This document shows positions 1 through 8,692 of a DNA stretch of 64,000 bases, one piece after another. Position 1 is the first letter of the stretch. Every line of letters starts with the position of its first letter. A program made the translations under genes and the position numbers. Source of the stretch: Sphingomonas carotinifaciens (GTDB lineage: Bacteria; Pseudomonadota; Alphaproteobacteria; Sphingomonadales; Sphingomonadaceae); NCBI RefSeq assembly GCF_009789535.1, contig NZ_WSUT01000005.1, forward strand, positions 2,742,001 to 2,806,000, read 5' to 3'. The notes beneath the pieces were generated by a model. It ran no database searches and had not been told where the DNA came from. It worked only from the letters and a program-made list of their open reading frames with translations.

Positions 1-1743
1 CACCGTCACCGTCTCACCATTGGTCAACGCCGGCACCAGTGCGATCACGAAGGTCCCATCCGCACCGACCGTGCCCGTCGCATCCGCAACCCCGTCGCCA
101 TTGGTGTCGACCGACACCGCGGCGCCCGCCTCGGCAGAGCCGGAGATGCTGGCACCACCCTCGGCGATCACCAGCCCGGTCACCGCCGCCGGTGCGGTCG
201 TATCGGACGCGACCACCGTGGCCGGGGCGCCTACATTGCCGGCGGCATCGGTTACCGTCACCGTCACCGTCTCACCATTGGTCAACGCCGGCACCAGTGC
301 GATCACGAACGTCCCGTCCGCACCGGCCGTACCCGTCGCATCCGCAACCCCGTCGCCATTGGTATCGACCGACACCGCGGCGCCCGCCTCGGCAGAGCCG
401 GAGATGCTGGCACCCCCCTCGGCGATCACCAGCCCGGTCACCGCCGCCGGCGCGGTCGTGTCGACCGCCACCACCGTGGCCGGCGCGCCGACATTGCCAG
501 CGGCATCGGTCACCGTCACCGTGACCGTCTCGCCATTGGTCAGCGCCGGCACCAGCGGGATCACGAACGTGCCGTCCGGTCCGGCCGTGCCGGTCGCGTC
601 CGCAACGCCGTCACCATTGGTGTCGACCGACACGATGGCATCCGGCTCCGCCTGGCCCGACACGCTCCTTCCGCCGTCCGCGATCACCAGCCCGGTCGCC
701 GGCTCGGGAGCGGTCACGTCGGGCGCGGCGACCATCACCGGCGGCGCGATATTGCCGGCCGGATCCTGCACCGTGACCATCACCATCTCGCCATTGGTCA
801 GCGGCGTCGGCAGGTCGATGATGAAGCGGCCATCGGCCCCCGCGACCCCAGTGATGTCGGGAATGCCGTCGCCATCGATGTCGATCTGCACCGTCGCGCC
901 CGGCTCCGTGGTCCCGGTCACCGTCGTGCCGTCCGGCGACAGCGTCACCCCCTGGGCAGAGGCGGGCGGCGTCGTATCGGGCGAGGCGACCGTTGCCGCC
1001 GGACCGACATTGCCCGCCGTGTCGCGCACCGTCACGCTGACCGTCCGCCCGTCGGCCACCGCCGGCGACAGGGTGGCGGTAAAGCGGCCATCGGCCCCCG
1101 CCGTCACGGTGAAATCCGCCGTGCCATCGGCATTGACGTCGATCAGCACCGTCGCGCCCGCCTCGGCCTGCCCGGTCAACTGCGTACCGGCCGCGTTGAA
1201 GCTCAACCCCGTCGCGGCGGTCGGCGGCGTCGTGTCGGCGACCGGCGGGGGCGGCGTGCTGCCGCCACGATCGTCGTCATCCCCGCCGCTGCTCAGCGCG
1301 GCGATGCCGCCGCCGGCCAGCGCCAATCCACCCAATATGCCCGCGATCCCCAGGCCACCGCCGCCCCCGGTCGCCGCTGCGCCCGCCGCACCCAGGCTGG
1401 CAAAATCCGCGGCCACGCCCTGCGGGACATAGGCCGCCGCCACCGTGCCGTCCGCCGCCGCGGGGGACAGTTCGGCCAGCACCAGCTCCTGCTCTCCGTC
1501 CAGCAGATACAGGTGGCTCGGCTTGTCCGCTGCGGCGTAGAAGTTGACGACGCGCACCGTCTGCCCGTCCTTCAGCGTCAGCACCAGGTCGGCGCCATCG
1601 CGCGTCAGGCTGGCGACATCCTGCGCATTCACCGCCAGCGCGACATTGTCGCCCGGCTGAACGGTGACGGATCCGGTGACGGTCTGCTCCGCCCCGGTGG
1701 AAACGGGCGTGTTGGCGGGCGTGATCTTGGCCTGGATGCTCAT
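1..1743 (-). CDS. Large repeat adhesin (BapA/LapF-like prefix, Ig-like repeats), 3' end outside window
   Basis: Only the first 581 codons are in the window; the reading frame runs open off position 1. Residues 1 to about 105 resemble the BapA/Bap/LapF prefix-like domain (start MSIQAKITPANTPVSTG, no signal peptide). A Gly/Ala-rich hydrophobic stretch at about 113-155 and an acidic Gly-Gly-Asp-Asp-Asp tether follow. From about residue 168 there are tandem Ig-like repeats of 86 residues, each with a DTNGDG-type loop and ending in VTVTDAAGN. The DNA period is exactly 258 bp (equivalent points at 13, 271, 529, 787 and 1045), and the two repeats nearest the window edge are almost identical. Proteins of this plan are exported by type I secretion and act in surface attachment; the C-terminal secretion signal and transporter would lie beyond the window. 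The family call is by architecture only. Confidence 0.85.
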   Translation of the reverse strand, partial: MSIQAKITPANTPVSTGAEQTVTGSVTVQPGDNVALAVNAQDVASLTRDGADLVLTLKDGQTVRVVNFYAAADKPSHLYLLDGEQELVLAELSPAAADGTVAAAYVPQGVAADFASLGAAGAAATGGGGGLGIAGILGGLALAGGGIAALSSGGDDDDRGGSTPPPPVADTTPPTAATGLSFNAAGTQLTGQAEAGATVLIDVNADGTADFTVTAGADGRFTATLSPAVADGRTVSVTVRDTAGNVGPAATVASPDTTPPASAQGVTLSPDGTTVTGTTEPGATVQIDIDGDGIPDITGVAGADGRFIIDLPTPLTNGEMVMVTVQDPAGNIAPPVMVAAPDVTAPEPATGLVIADGGRSVSGQAEPDAIVSVDTNGDGVADATGTAGPDGTFVIPLVPALTNGETVTVTVTDAAGNVGAPATVVAVDTTAPAAVTGLVIAEGGASISGSAEAGAAVSVDTNGDGVADATGTAGADGTFVIALVPALTNGETVTVTVTDAAGNVGAPATVVASDTTAPAAVTGLVIAEGGASISGSAEAGAAVSVDTNGDGVADATGTVGADGTFVIALVPALTNGETVTV

Positions 1744-1923
1744 GGAAATCCTCCTCTTCGGCTCCCCCCGAAAGGTGGTGGGCGATACGCGCCCGGCATC
1801 GTCACACGGCGCGGTGGCGCCGATGCGAAAACGCCGGACATGTCGCGGATCGCGTCATCCTCATCCCCTTCGAAACGCGGGCACTTTCACCCGCGTCAGG
1901 CACCCAGAACGCCGCCTCAATAG

Positions 1924-1938
1924 TTAACGCTGCGTTAA
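1924..1938. promoter_or_regulatory. CtrA-type binding site TTAA-N7-TTAA
   Basis: The sequence TTAACGCTGCGTTAA matches exactly the full CtrA site known from alphaproteobacteria (TTAA, seven bases, TTAA) and is also a perfect palindrome. TTAA is rare in DNA this GC-rich. The site lies about 180-195 bp upstream of the adhesin start codon, which suggests cell-cycle or motility-linked control of the adhesin. Binding is inferred, and the distance is longer than usual unless the 5' leader is long. Confidence 0.5.
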
Positions 1939-1958
1939 AAGGGGACGAATTTCGACTA

Positions 1959-1973
1959 TCAAAACCGTTTTGA
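1959..1973. promoter_or_regulatory. Perfect 15-nt palindrome, possible operator
   Basis: TCAAAACCGTTTTGA is a perfect palindrome around a single central base, about 20 bp from the CtrA-type site. It could be a regulator site for the adhesin promoter. It could also be a weak AT-rich hairpin ending the upstream minus-strand operon, but the stem is not GC-rich as in a classical terminator. The regulator is unknown. Confidence 0.3.
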
Positions 1974-2006
1974 AACAACACGTTGTGGTGGTTATTTGGA
2001 CGCTGC

Positions 2007-3734
2007 TCAGTGTTGCTTGCGGCGGCGTTCGAACCACCATGTGCCGGCCGCTGCGATCATCCACGCCGCCAGCCAGAACCATCGGCTTTGCCAGATATGC
2101 GACGGCGTTGCTTGCGAAAGCGCGGAGTCGCCGCGAACGAGCCGCAGTGTCGCGTCCCGCCGCTCGCGCGCCTGCATCGCCGGATCGGCATCGGCGGCAC
2201 CGACATGCACCGGCCGTTCGCCCAGCCGGTACCAGCCCGCCACCCGCGGCCAGAAGGCGGCACAGCCCCGTTCCGGTTGCAATTTCAGGGCCCGTGCCCT
2301 TGGCGTAATCAAACGGTCGCCTGCCTTCACCCCGCATGCCACGGCCCGCACCCCTGCGCGTGGCCGGTCCGATATGCTCGGCGGCGCCCCGTCGCCCGGC
2401 CGTGCCACCGCCGACAGCAGCGCACTCCACCACTCGGCATAACGATCGCCATGCCCGCTGGTCGTCAGCGCGAAACTGTCCTGCACCAGGGTCAGCGCGA
2501 CCCGTCCCTGTCCGGCCGGTCGCCATGCGGACAGCATCGCGCCACCCTTGTCGCGCATGATCGCCGCACCCGTCACGCCGTATCCCGTGCGCGTCAGTTC
2601 GGGTACCGCCGCGCGATCACCGGCAAAGGCCAGCGGCACGTCGGCGCTTCCCGGTCCCCGCCGCGCCGCCAGCGCGGCATCGTCGGGCGCCGCCGGCGGC
2701 AGGGAAACGACATGGTCCGCGCCGTCGCCTTGCAATCCGAACCCGAACGTCCGCCAATCCTGTCGCACTGCCGGCGGCAACGGCCCGGTCGCGCGCAGCA
2801 CCAGTCCCATGCCGCCACGCAGCGCCGCGCGCACCACGCGGCGTCCATCGCTGCCCAGCATGGTCCAGACGCGGTCGTCCAGCACGAGGATATCGGTCCG
2901 GGCCAGCGCGCCCGGCTCGACCCGCACCGCACCGCCGAGCGTAGCGCCGCCGCCAACCGCCGCCCGCACCTCCACCGCCAGCCCGGCATCCGTCGCCCAG
3001 CGCCGCAATGCCTTGATTTCAGGCCCAGGTGCGCCGCTCAGGATCAACAGCCGTACCACGGCCGGCGCACGCGTCCACAGCGGCACCGTCACCGTGTCGA
3101 TGGTGCCCAGTTTGACGGTGAACAGCACCGCCCCGGCCGTCCGCGCCGTACCCGACAGCACCGCCTCGCCACGCGCGTCCGGCGTCTGCCGGTCCACCAC
3201 CCGCCCCGCCGGATCGATCAGCCGAACCTCCACCCCCGCCGGCGCCTCGGCCCGCACCGCGATCTCGAACCGGTCCCCCGCCGTCACCCACGCCGGCGCC
3301 CCCACCCTCACGATCCCCCGCGCCAACCGCGGCGGATCGAACTGTACCGCCACCCCGTCCAACGCCTCCCGGTCGCGCGGCTCCAGCCCACTGCCGATGA
3401 TCCGCACGCTGCGCACGTCCCCTGCCCGCCGCAGCGCCGTCGCCAGATCGGGCGCCCGCTTCGCTCCCTCGGCCGCTCCCGCCTCCGGCAGCGCCACCAC
3501 GCCTGCGCCCGCCACCGCGCCCCGCGTCGCCACCACGACCTGCCGCGCCCCGCCGCCCCCGACCGGCGGCTGCAAGCCGAGGTATAACAGGATCGCCAGC
3601 ACCGGCTGCGCGGCAATCAGGATGGCCAGCCGCGTCTTCGATGCCTTGGCCGCCCCGGCCCGCTGCCAGGTCCACAACCGCACCCAGGCCACGACCACCC
3701 CGACCGCCAGCACGGCCGCCAGCGCGACGCTCAT
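2007..3734 (-). CDS. Membrane protein, last gene of the MoxR/BatA-like cluster
   Basis: Predicted 575-aa inner-membrane protein with unknown function. Two N-terminal hydrophobic segments (about residues 1-20 and 38-58) and one near the C-terminus (WFWLAAWMIAAAGTWWF) flank a long soluble region, presumably periplasmic. That region begins with an Ig-like part and continues with a section like the glutamine-amidotransferase-fold region of large BatA-cluster membrane proteins. The chosen start overlaps the stop of the upstream gene as ATGA (3731-3734), which argues strongly for it over longer in-frame starts. It is co-transcribed with the DUF4175, BatA-like, DUF58 and moxR genes. Family knowledge links such clusters to envelope stress and chaperone-assisted assembly; that role is inference here. 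Confidence 0.75.
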   Translation of the reverse strand: MSVALAAVLAVGVVVAWVRLWTWQRAGAAKASKTRLAILIAAQPVLAILLYLGLQPPVGGGGARQVVVATRGAVAGAGVVALPEAGAAEGAKRAPDLATALRRAGDVRSVRIIGSGLEPRDREALDGVAVQFDPPRLARGIVRVGAPAWVTAGDRFEIAVRAEAPAGVEVRLIDPAGRVVDRQTPDARGEAVLSGTARTAGAVLFTVKLGTIDTVTVPLWTRAPAVVRLLILSGAPGPEIKALRRWATDAGLAVEVRAAVGGGATLGGAVRVEPGALARTDILVLDDRVWTMLGSDGRRVVRAALRGGMGLVLRATGPLPPAVRQDWRTFGFGLQGDGADHVVSLPPAAPDDAALAARRGPGSADVPLAFAGDRAAVPELTRTGYGVTGAAIMRDKGGAMLSAWRPAGQGRVALTLVQDSFALTTSGHGDRYAEWWSALLSAVARPGDGAPPSISDRPRAGVRAVACGVKAGDRLITPRARALKLQPERGCAAFWPRVAGWYRLGERPVHVGAADADPAMQARERRDATLRLVRGDSALSQATPSHIWQSRWFWLAAWMIAAAGTWWFERRRKQH

Positions 3735-5809
3735 CGCAGCGCCTCCAGATACCGCCGCCCCATCGCGTCGCCCCGCGCCCGCCGCACCACCCCCGCCGCC
3801 GGTCGCGCCATCACCTTCCACAACTCCGCCCGCAACCGCGCCCGACACGCCGCGCAGCCCGGCTCCACCCGCACCCCGTCGATCGCCGCCGCCAGCGCCA
3901 GCGGATCGCCGATCCGCGCCGCATTCGCCGCCACCCACCGCTGCAGGGCCGGCAGATCGACCGCGCGCCCGTCCTCCAATCTGCGCCACGCCGCGCCCGG
4001 CACCGGATCCGCCGCACGCGCCGCCAGATCAGGCAGGCCGCGCCCCCCAATCCCCTCCCGCTTGCCCGTCAGCCGCCGGCTTTCGTCCACCGGCGGCAAT
4101 TGCGGCCCGGTGCGCGCCAGAAAGATGCGGGTCGCCTGCTGGACCTGCTTGATGAAGCGCAAGGCGCGGTACGCATGGGGCAGCGCCCGCTTCGGCTCGC
4201 CCAGGCGCAGGGCGGCTTCGGATTGCCACATGGCATCCAGCGCCTGCCGCAGGATCGCGCGCGTATCGGGGTCCAGCAGGGTCGCCGCTTCCGGCTCGTC
4301 ATGCGTGTGCCCGACCTCTGCCGTGATGTCGCCCAGCGTGCCGAAGACGGACGGCGCCGCCTCCCGGTGCCCATGTTCCGCCTCATCCCCATGCGTGCCT
4401 TCCTCGGCATCGTTGGTGGGCATCGCCGCGGACGCTCCCCCGCCACTATCCTCCCCCATAAACTGCCCATACCGCATCCGCAGCAACCGCTGATCGTCGC
4501 CGATCGCGTTCGACCGGGCGCCGAAGCGATCCGCGGCCAGCCGCGGCCGCGATGCGAGCAGGGCCTCGGCGTCGATGATCACCTGACGCTGGCTGCGGAA
4601 ATAGGCGGGCAGCGCCTGTCGCGTCATCGCCTCCAGACCGCTGTCCGCCGGGCGCGGCGGCGGACGCCGCAGGATCACGCTCGGCCCCTGCACGCGTTGT
4701 CCCTTCGCATCCCGGACCGTCAGTTGCGCCACCAGATCGCCCGGCTCGGAGAAGCCGACCGCCCCCAGATCGATATTCGTCCCGAACCGCATCCGCCGCC
4801 CGCCGCCGGTCCCCCGCACCGTCAGGCTGCGTTCGCGGAAGGTGACATTCTCCCCCTCACCCTGCGCCAGGACCAGCCTCAGCGTCGCCCCGGGCATCAC
4901 CCCGTAATCGTCCACCGCCTCGAACATCACCCGCCACGCACGCTGCCCCCCCGCCGCCATCGTCAACGTCGCGCCCGGCACCAGCGCGCGCACCTCGGGC
5001 GGCCTGTCCGCGATCACCTCGATCCGGTGCAGCGGCGGTACTCCCCTGCCCCCTTCCGGCCGCACCCGGTACAGCAACGACCGCGTCACCCGCCGTGACG
5101 CACGCCACACCCCCGCCCCCGGCTCCAGCCCGATCCGCCCACCCTCCAGCAACCCCAGCCCCGCCCCCGCAGGCTGCGGCGCAAACCGCAACGTCCACAC
5201 CAGTCGGCTACCCTCGGGCACGCGCGCATCCAACGTGCCGAGCGTCTGCGTCGGTGCACCGGTATAAGCTGGCGGCTGAACTATCAGAGCTTGCCCGACC
5301 AGCCGCGGCACGCCTGGTGACGCGGCGAGCCCTTCATCCGCTGGCGCCAGCATCGGCACCTTGCTGTCAGGCCAAGCCAGAACGATCGTCGCAAGTGCCA
5401 CTGCGATGATCCCGCCAGTCGCCAACTTGCGCGCAGGCCAGGCTTCGACCAGTTTGCGAGGCGGAATGGCCTCGACACGCACCGCGATCCTGCCCGCCTG
5501 CACGCGCTGAAGCGGGCTAAAGCCTTCAGCATCGGCGAACACCAGATCCGTCGAATCCTCCAGCTCGGGATGGGTGCGATCCAACGTCGCCACGAGCCAA
5601 TCCTCGTCAAGGCGCCGCGCTTCGCGAAGTGCAGCCGCCACGATCATCACGCCAGTGAAAACCAGCAAGCCCAACGCCAGCCACATGCCGCCGGCTCGCC
5701 AGCCAAGAAGCGTCAGCACTGCTGCCGGTAGGATAGCACGGGCCGCCACGATCTGGCGCGCGCGACGACGTGCCGGCCTCGCCAACCGCTCAATCATTGC
5801 TTCCGTCAT
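3731..5809 (-). CDS. DUF4175-like membrane protein
   Basis: A 692-aa protein resembling the DUF4175 family (TIGR02302-like). The N-terminus has two adjacent membrane helices (about residues 20-62, including WLALGLLVFTGVMIVAAAL), and a third hydrophobic segment lies near residue 130. A long region rich in Ig-like strands and a Glu/His-rich linker follow. The start at 5809 is fixed by an ATGA overlap with the upstream gene, and the stop overlaps the next gene the same way. In sphingomonads and relatives this family sits directly with moxR, DUF58 and BatA-like genes. The molecular function is unknown. Confidence 0.75.
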   Translation of the reverse strand: MTEAMIERLARPARRRARQIVAARAILPAAVLTLLGWRAGGMWLALGLLVFTGVMIVAAALREARRLDEDWLVATLDRTHPELEDSTDLVFADAEGFSPLQRVQAGRIAVRVEAIPPRKLVEAWPARKLATGGIIAVALATIVLAWPDSKVPMLAPADEGLAASPGVPRLVGQALIVQPPAYTGAPTQTLGTLDARVPEGSRLVWTLRFAPQPAGAGLGLLEGGRIGLEPGAGVWRASRRVTRSLLYRVRPEGGRGVPPLHRIEVIADRPPEVRALVPGATLTMAAGGQRAWRVMFEAVDDYGVMPGATLRLVLAQGEGENVTFRERSLTVRGTGGGRRMRFGTNIDLGAVGFSEPGDLVAQLTVRDAKGQRVQGPSVILRRPPPRPADSGLEAMTRQALPAYFRSQRQVIIDAEALLASRPRLAADRFGARSNAIGDDQRLLRMRYGQFMGEDSGGGASAAMPTNDAEEGTHGDEAEHGHREAAPSVFGTLGDITAEVGHTHDEPEAATLLDPDTRAILRQALDAMWQSEAALRLGEPKRALPHAYRALRFIKQVQQATRIFLARTGPQLPPVDESRRLTGKREGIGGRGLPDLAARAADPVPGAAWRRLEDGRAVDLPALQRWVAANAARIGDPLALAAAIDGVRVEPGCAACRARLRAELWKVMARPAAGVVRRARGDAMGRRYLEALR

Positions 5810-6858
5810 GGCGATGGAGCCCGGCGCGACCGGGTCGCGAGTAGACGTTCGGTGAGCCAGATTAGGGCGGTCGTCCATAGGAGGTGGGGCGTCGGATCGC
5901 GCTGGGGGCGACCGGGCGTCGGGCCGCCGGTGCGAGGGATGAGGTCGGCGGCAGGCGCGCGGGAGGGTGCGGGCAAGGGTTGAAGCAGGGTACGCAGGTG
6001 CATGGGGAAATCGGGGTCGAGCACCATCGGCATGGCGACCGGATCGAGCGGGCGGGTCAGGCGCACCAGCCTGCCGCGTCCCAGATGCGCCTCCTGTGCG
6101 GGGATCGCGCCGTCGGCATCGGCCCATGTCGCCGCAACGGCGGTGCGCGGGCCGATCAGCGCGACTCCCCCCGCCGCCACATGGTCCCGTACCGCCGAGG
6201 ACAGCGCACCGGGCGCCACGGCGGCGATGACCCGAGGCGCGTTCGCCCCGCCACCCCATGCAGCCGCAACGGCGTGCAGAACGTTCGTGCCCACCCCCGC
6301 CCCCTGAACGACCAGCCGCGGGGCAGCGGCGGGCGGAGGCGGCGGGGGTTCGACACCGGCAACGATCCGCCAGGTTACCGGCCGGGAGAGCGCCGGCAGC
6401 ATGGCATCCATGCCGTCGATCACCGGTGGCACCAGCACGGTCAACGACGCCCCCTTGGGCAACTCGGCATCGAGCTGGCGCAACAGGCTCGCTACCGGTT
6501 GACGGGGCGGCGGGGCGGTATCGAGCGAGGGGAAACCGGGTGCCAGCCACACCCCCCGCGCGCCATCGACCCGCGCACCCGGCACGGCCGCGAGGACGGG
6601 GTGGGGAGCGTCGGCGTTCCACAGGACCGGGCGGGCGAGGAGCAGTGCGAGCAGCAGGATCAACAGGCAGCGCAGGAGCAGCAGCGGCCATTCGTCGAAG
6701 CGTGGGCGGTGACGGGGGCGCGGCGTCTTGTGGAGCCATCGAAGGGCGGGAAAGTCGAGGAGGCGATGCTCGGTCCGACGGGCAAGGTGAATGGCCAGCG
6801 GGATCAGGATCGCGGCAAGGCTGGCGAGCGCCGCCGGAGCGAGCAGCGCGGGCGTCAT
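5806..6858 (-). CDS. BatA N-terminal-domain membrane protein
   Basis: A 350-aa protein whose first 80 residues match the aerotolerance-regulator (BatA) N-terminal domain. A first helix (LAAILIPLAIHLARR) is followed by the typical LLDFPALRWL motif and a second helix (LLLLRCLLILLLALLLARPVLW). The rest is a periplasmic-looking domain with a DUF4159/ThuA-like fold feel (conserved GxGVGTNVLHA and PLDPVAMPM stretches), and there is no C-terminal vWA domain with a MIDAS motif. It overlaps the DUF58 gene upstream and the DUF4175 gene downstream by four bases each, so translation is probably coupled. It likely works with MoxR and the DUF58 protein in envelope maintenance. Confidence 0.8.
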   Translation of the reverse strand: MTPALLAPAALASLAAILIPLAIHLARRTEHRLLDFPALRWLHKTPRPRHRPRFDEWPLLLLRCLLILLLALLLARPVLWNADAPHPVLAAVPGARVDGARGVWLAPGFPSLDTAPPPRQPVASLLRQLDAELPKGASLTVLVPPVIDGMDAMLPALSRPVTWRIVAGVEPPPPPPAAAPRLVVQGAGVGTNVLHAVAAAWGGGANAPRVIAAVAPGALSSAVRDHVAAGGVALIGPRTAVAATWADADGAIPAQEAHLGRGRLVRLTRPLDPVAMPMVLDPDFPMHLRTLLQPLPAPSRAPAADLIPRTGGPTPGRPQRDPTPHLLWTTALIWLTERLLATRSRRAPSP

Positions 6859-7715
6859 GCCCGTCGGCCGAACAGGACGTGGAGCGGCGTATCGACCGGC
6901 TGGTCGGTGAACAGCGTCGCGCAGGCCACCCCGGCAGCGGTGAAGCGTGCATGCAGTGCCGCCCGGGCTTCCCCGAACCGCATCAGAAACGCGTCGCGCA
7001 ACGCAGGACCATCGCCCACAAGCTCCCTGCCCGTTTCCGGATCGCGAAACACATGGCCATCGACAAAGGGGAAGTCGCGCTCAGCCGGCGTCAGTATTTC
7101 GATCGCCAGCACCTCCCGCCCCGCATCCGACAATCGGGTGGCGAGCGCGGCGGCGGCATCGTCGAAGAAGTCGGACAGCATCACGATCAGGTCACGCGCA
7201 CCAATCCGTTCCCATAACGGCGCCAGCATCGCTTCGTCGGGCAAGCCGCCCCCGGCTTCCAACGTGGCGAGCATCCGTTGCAACCGGTCCCGCGCCTGCG
7301 TTCCCGATGCCGGTGCCACCCTTTGCAGGCCGTCGCCCCGCAACGCCAACAGGCCGAAGCGGTCGCCATTCGCCAGCGCCAGTTCGGCCAGACATGCCGC
7401 CACCCCGCGCGCCGCGGGCAAGCGGTCCGCCATCGAGGCGCTGGCGTCGAGCATGATCCACAGCGCCACCGGGCTTTCCCGCTCCGCCTCGCGCACGAAG
7501 AACCGGTCGGAGCGTGCATAAAGCTTCCAGTCGATCTGCCGCGGCTCGTCGCCCCGCTCATAGGCGCGGTATTGCGCGAATTCGAGACCGGCGCCACGCG
7601 ACCGGCTGGCATGCGCGCCGATCCCCCGATCGCCCACCGCGCGCCGGGTGGCGAGCCCGAGCGCCTTCAGACGGTAGCGAACGTCGGCGGGGATCAGGTC
7701 AGCCGACAGGGCCAC
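6855..7715 (-). CDS. DUF58 (vWA-like) domain protein
   Basis: About 286 aa; DUF58 proteins are the usual partner of MoxR AAA+ ATPases. The diagnostic region EYRAYERGDEPRQIDWKLYARSD-like is present near residue 60, followed by a MIDAS-type DASAS motif in a von Willebrand A fold, which suggests metal-dependent protein binding. There is no membrane segment. The start is uncertain: GTG at 7715 gives the usual family N-terminus (ADLIPADVRYRLKALGLATRRAVG). An ATG at 7778 would add 21 residues and lie deep inside moxR. It overlaps the end of moxR (stop at 7699) and the start of the BatA-like gene. Confidence 0.85.
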   Translation of the reverse strand: MALSADLIPADVRYRLKALGLATRRAVGDRGIGAHASRSRGAGLEFAQYRAYERGDEPRQIDWKLYARSDRFFVREAERESPVALWIMLDASASMADRLPAARGVAACLAELALANGDRFGLLALRGDGLQRVAPASGTQARDRLQRMLATLEAGGGLPDEAMLAPLWERIGARDLIVMLSDFFDDAAAALATRLSDAGREVLAIEILTPAERDFPFVDGHVFRDPETGRELVGDGPALRDAFLMRFGEARAALHARFTAAGVACATLFTDQPVDTPLHVLFGRRA

Positions 7716-8685
7716 CCACTCCCGCGACCAGGCCCGCGACGACCGCATCGGCGTCCATGCCCTCCGCCTCGGCCGCAAAGGACAGCAGCAACCGGTGACG
7801 CAGCACGGGCCCGGCCAGCGCCGCGATATCCTCCCGCGTCGCCGCCAGGCGGCCGTGGATCAGCGCCCGCGCCTTGGCCGCCAGCACCAGCGACTGGCCG
7901 GCGCGCGGGCCGGCGCCCCAGCGCACATAGCGTGTCACGACATCGGGCACGCCGTCTCCCGGCCGGCTGGCACGCACGATGCGCGTGATCCAGTCGAGCA
8001 GCCCGTCCGACAGATGCACCTGCCGCACTAGCGCCTGAAGCGACAGGACGGCCGCCCCCTCCATCACGCGCGGCACCGCGGGCAGGCCGCTGCCGGTGGT
8101 CTGCGCCAGGATCGCACGCTCCTCCGCCTCGCTCGGATAGCCGACGCGGATGTGGAGCAGGAACCGATCCAGTTGCGCCTCGGGCAGCGGATAGGTGCCC
8201 GCCTGTTCCAGCGGGTTCTGCGTCGCCAGCACGAAAAAGGGCTGCGGCAACGGGTGGGTGACGCCGCCATAGCTGACGGTGCGTTCCTGCATCGCCTCCA
8301 GCAGCGCTGCCTGCGTCTTGGGCGGCGTGCGATTAAGTTCGTCGGCCAGCAACAGGTTGGTGAAGACGGGGCCGGGCTGGAAGCGGAAATGCCGCTTGCC
8401 GGTGCCGTGATCCTCTTCCAGCAATTCGGTGCCGAGAATGTCGCTGGGCATCAGATCCGGCGTGAACTGCACGCGGCGGAAGTCGAGATGCAGCGCCTCG
8501 CCCAATGAGCGGACGAGCAGCGTCTTGCCGAGACCCGGCACCCCCTCCAACAGGCAGTGCCCGCCCGCGATCAGGCCGATGAGCAGCTGTTCGACCACCT
8601 CCGCCTGCCCGACGATCGCCTGCCCGATCGCGGCGCGTAAGGTAGTCAGCGTGGCGAGTTGCGCCTCGATCTCCCCTTCGGTCAT
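7699..8685 (-). CDS. MoxR-family AAA+ ATPase
   Basis: A 328-aa AAA+ ATPase of the MoxR/RavA clade. Visible motifs are Walker A (GVPGLGKT, about residue 48), Walker B (LLADELNRTPPKTQAALLEAMQE region), sensor 1 (VLATQNPLEQAGTYPLPEAQLDRF region) and a C-terminal lid. MoxR proteins act as chaperones or maturases for metal-containing or secreted complexes, with vWA/DUF58 partners. It is followed directly by the overlapping DUF58 gene and preceded by the DUF4159 gene with a 7-bp gap, so all appear to be in one operon. The substrate of this copy is unknown. Confidence 0.93.
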   Translation of the reverse strand: MTEGEIEAQLATLTTLRAAIGQAIVGQAEVVEQLLIGLIAGGHCLLEGVPGLGKTLLVRSLGEALHLDFRRVQFTPDLMPSDILGTELLEEDHGTGKRHFRFQPGPVFTNLLLADELNRTPPKTQAALLEAMQERTVSYGGVTHPLPQPFFVLATQNPLEQAGTYPLPEAQLDRFLLHIRVGYPSEAEERAILAQTTGSGLPAVPRVMEGAAVLSLQALVRQVHLSDGLLDWITRIVRASRPGDGVPDVVTRYVRWGAGPRAGQSLVLAAKARALIHGRLAATREDIAALAGPVLRHRLLLSFAAEAEGMDADAVVAGLVAGVGGPVG

Positions 8686-8692
8686 GCCAGGC

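Larger units (their letters stand above)
1744..2006. other. 263-bp gap upstream of the adhesin gene
   Basis: This is the largest gap in the window. It separates the end of the BatA/MoxR cluster (2007) from the adhesin start (1743), both on the minus strand, so it must hold the adhesin promoter. It contains two perfect 15-nt palindromes, at 1924-1938 and 1959-1973, annotated separately. The part next to the adhesin shows no convincing gene. Confidence 0.6.

Noticed and set aside
1..1045. Tandem direct repeats resembling a CRISPR or satellite array
   Set aside because: The 258-bp period equals 86 codons and the repeats translate to Ig-like adhesin domains in one frame; the lengths and lack of spacers exclude CRISPR.
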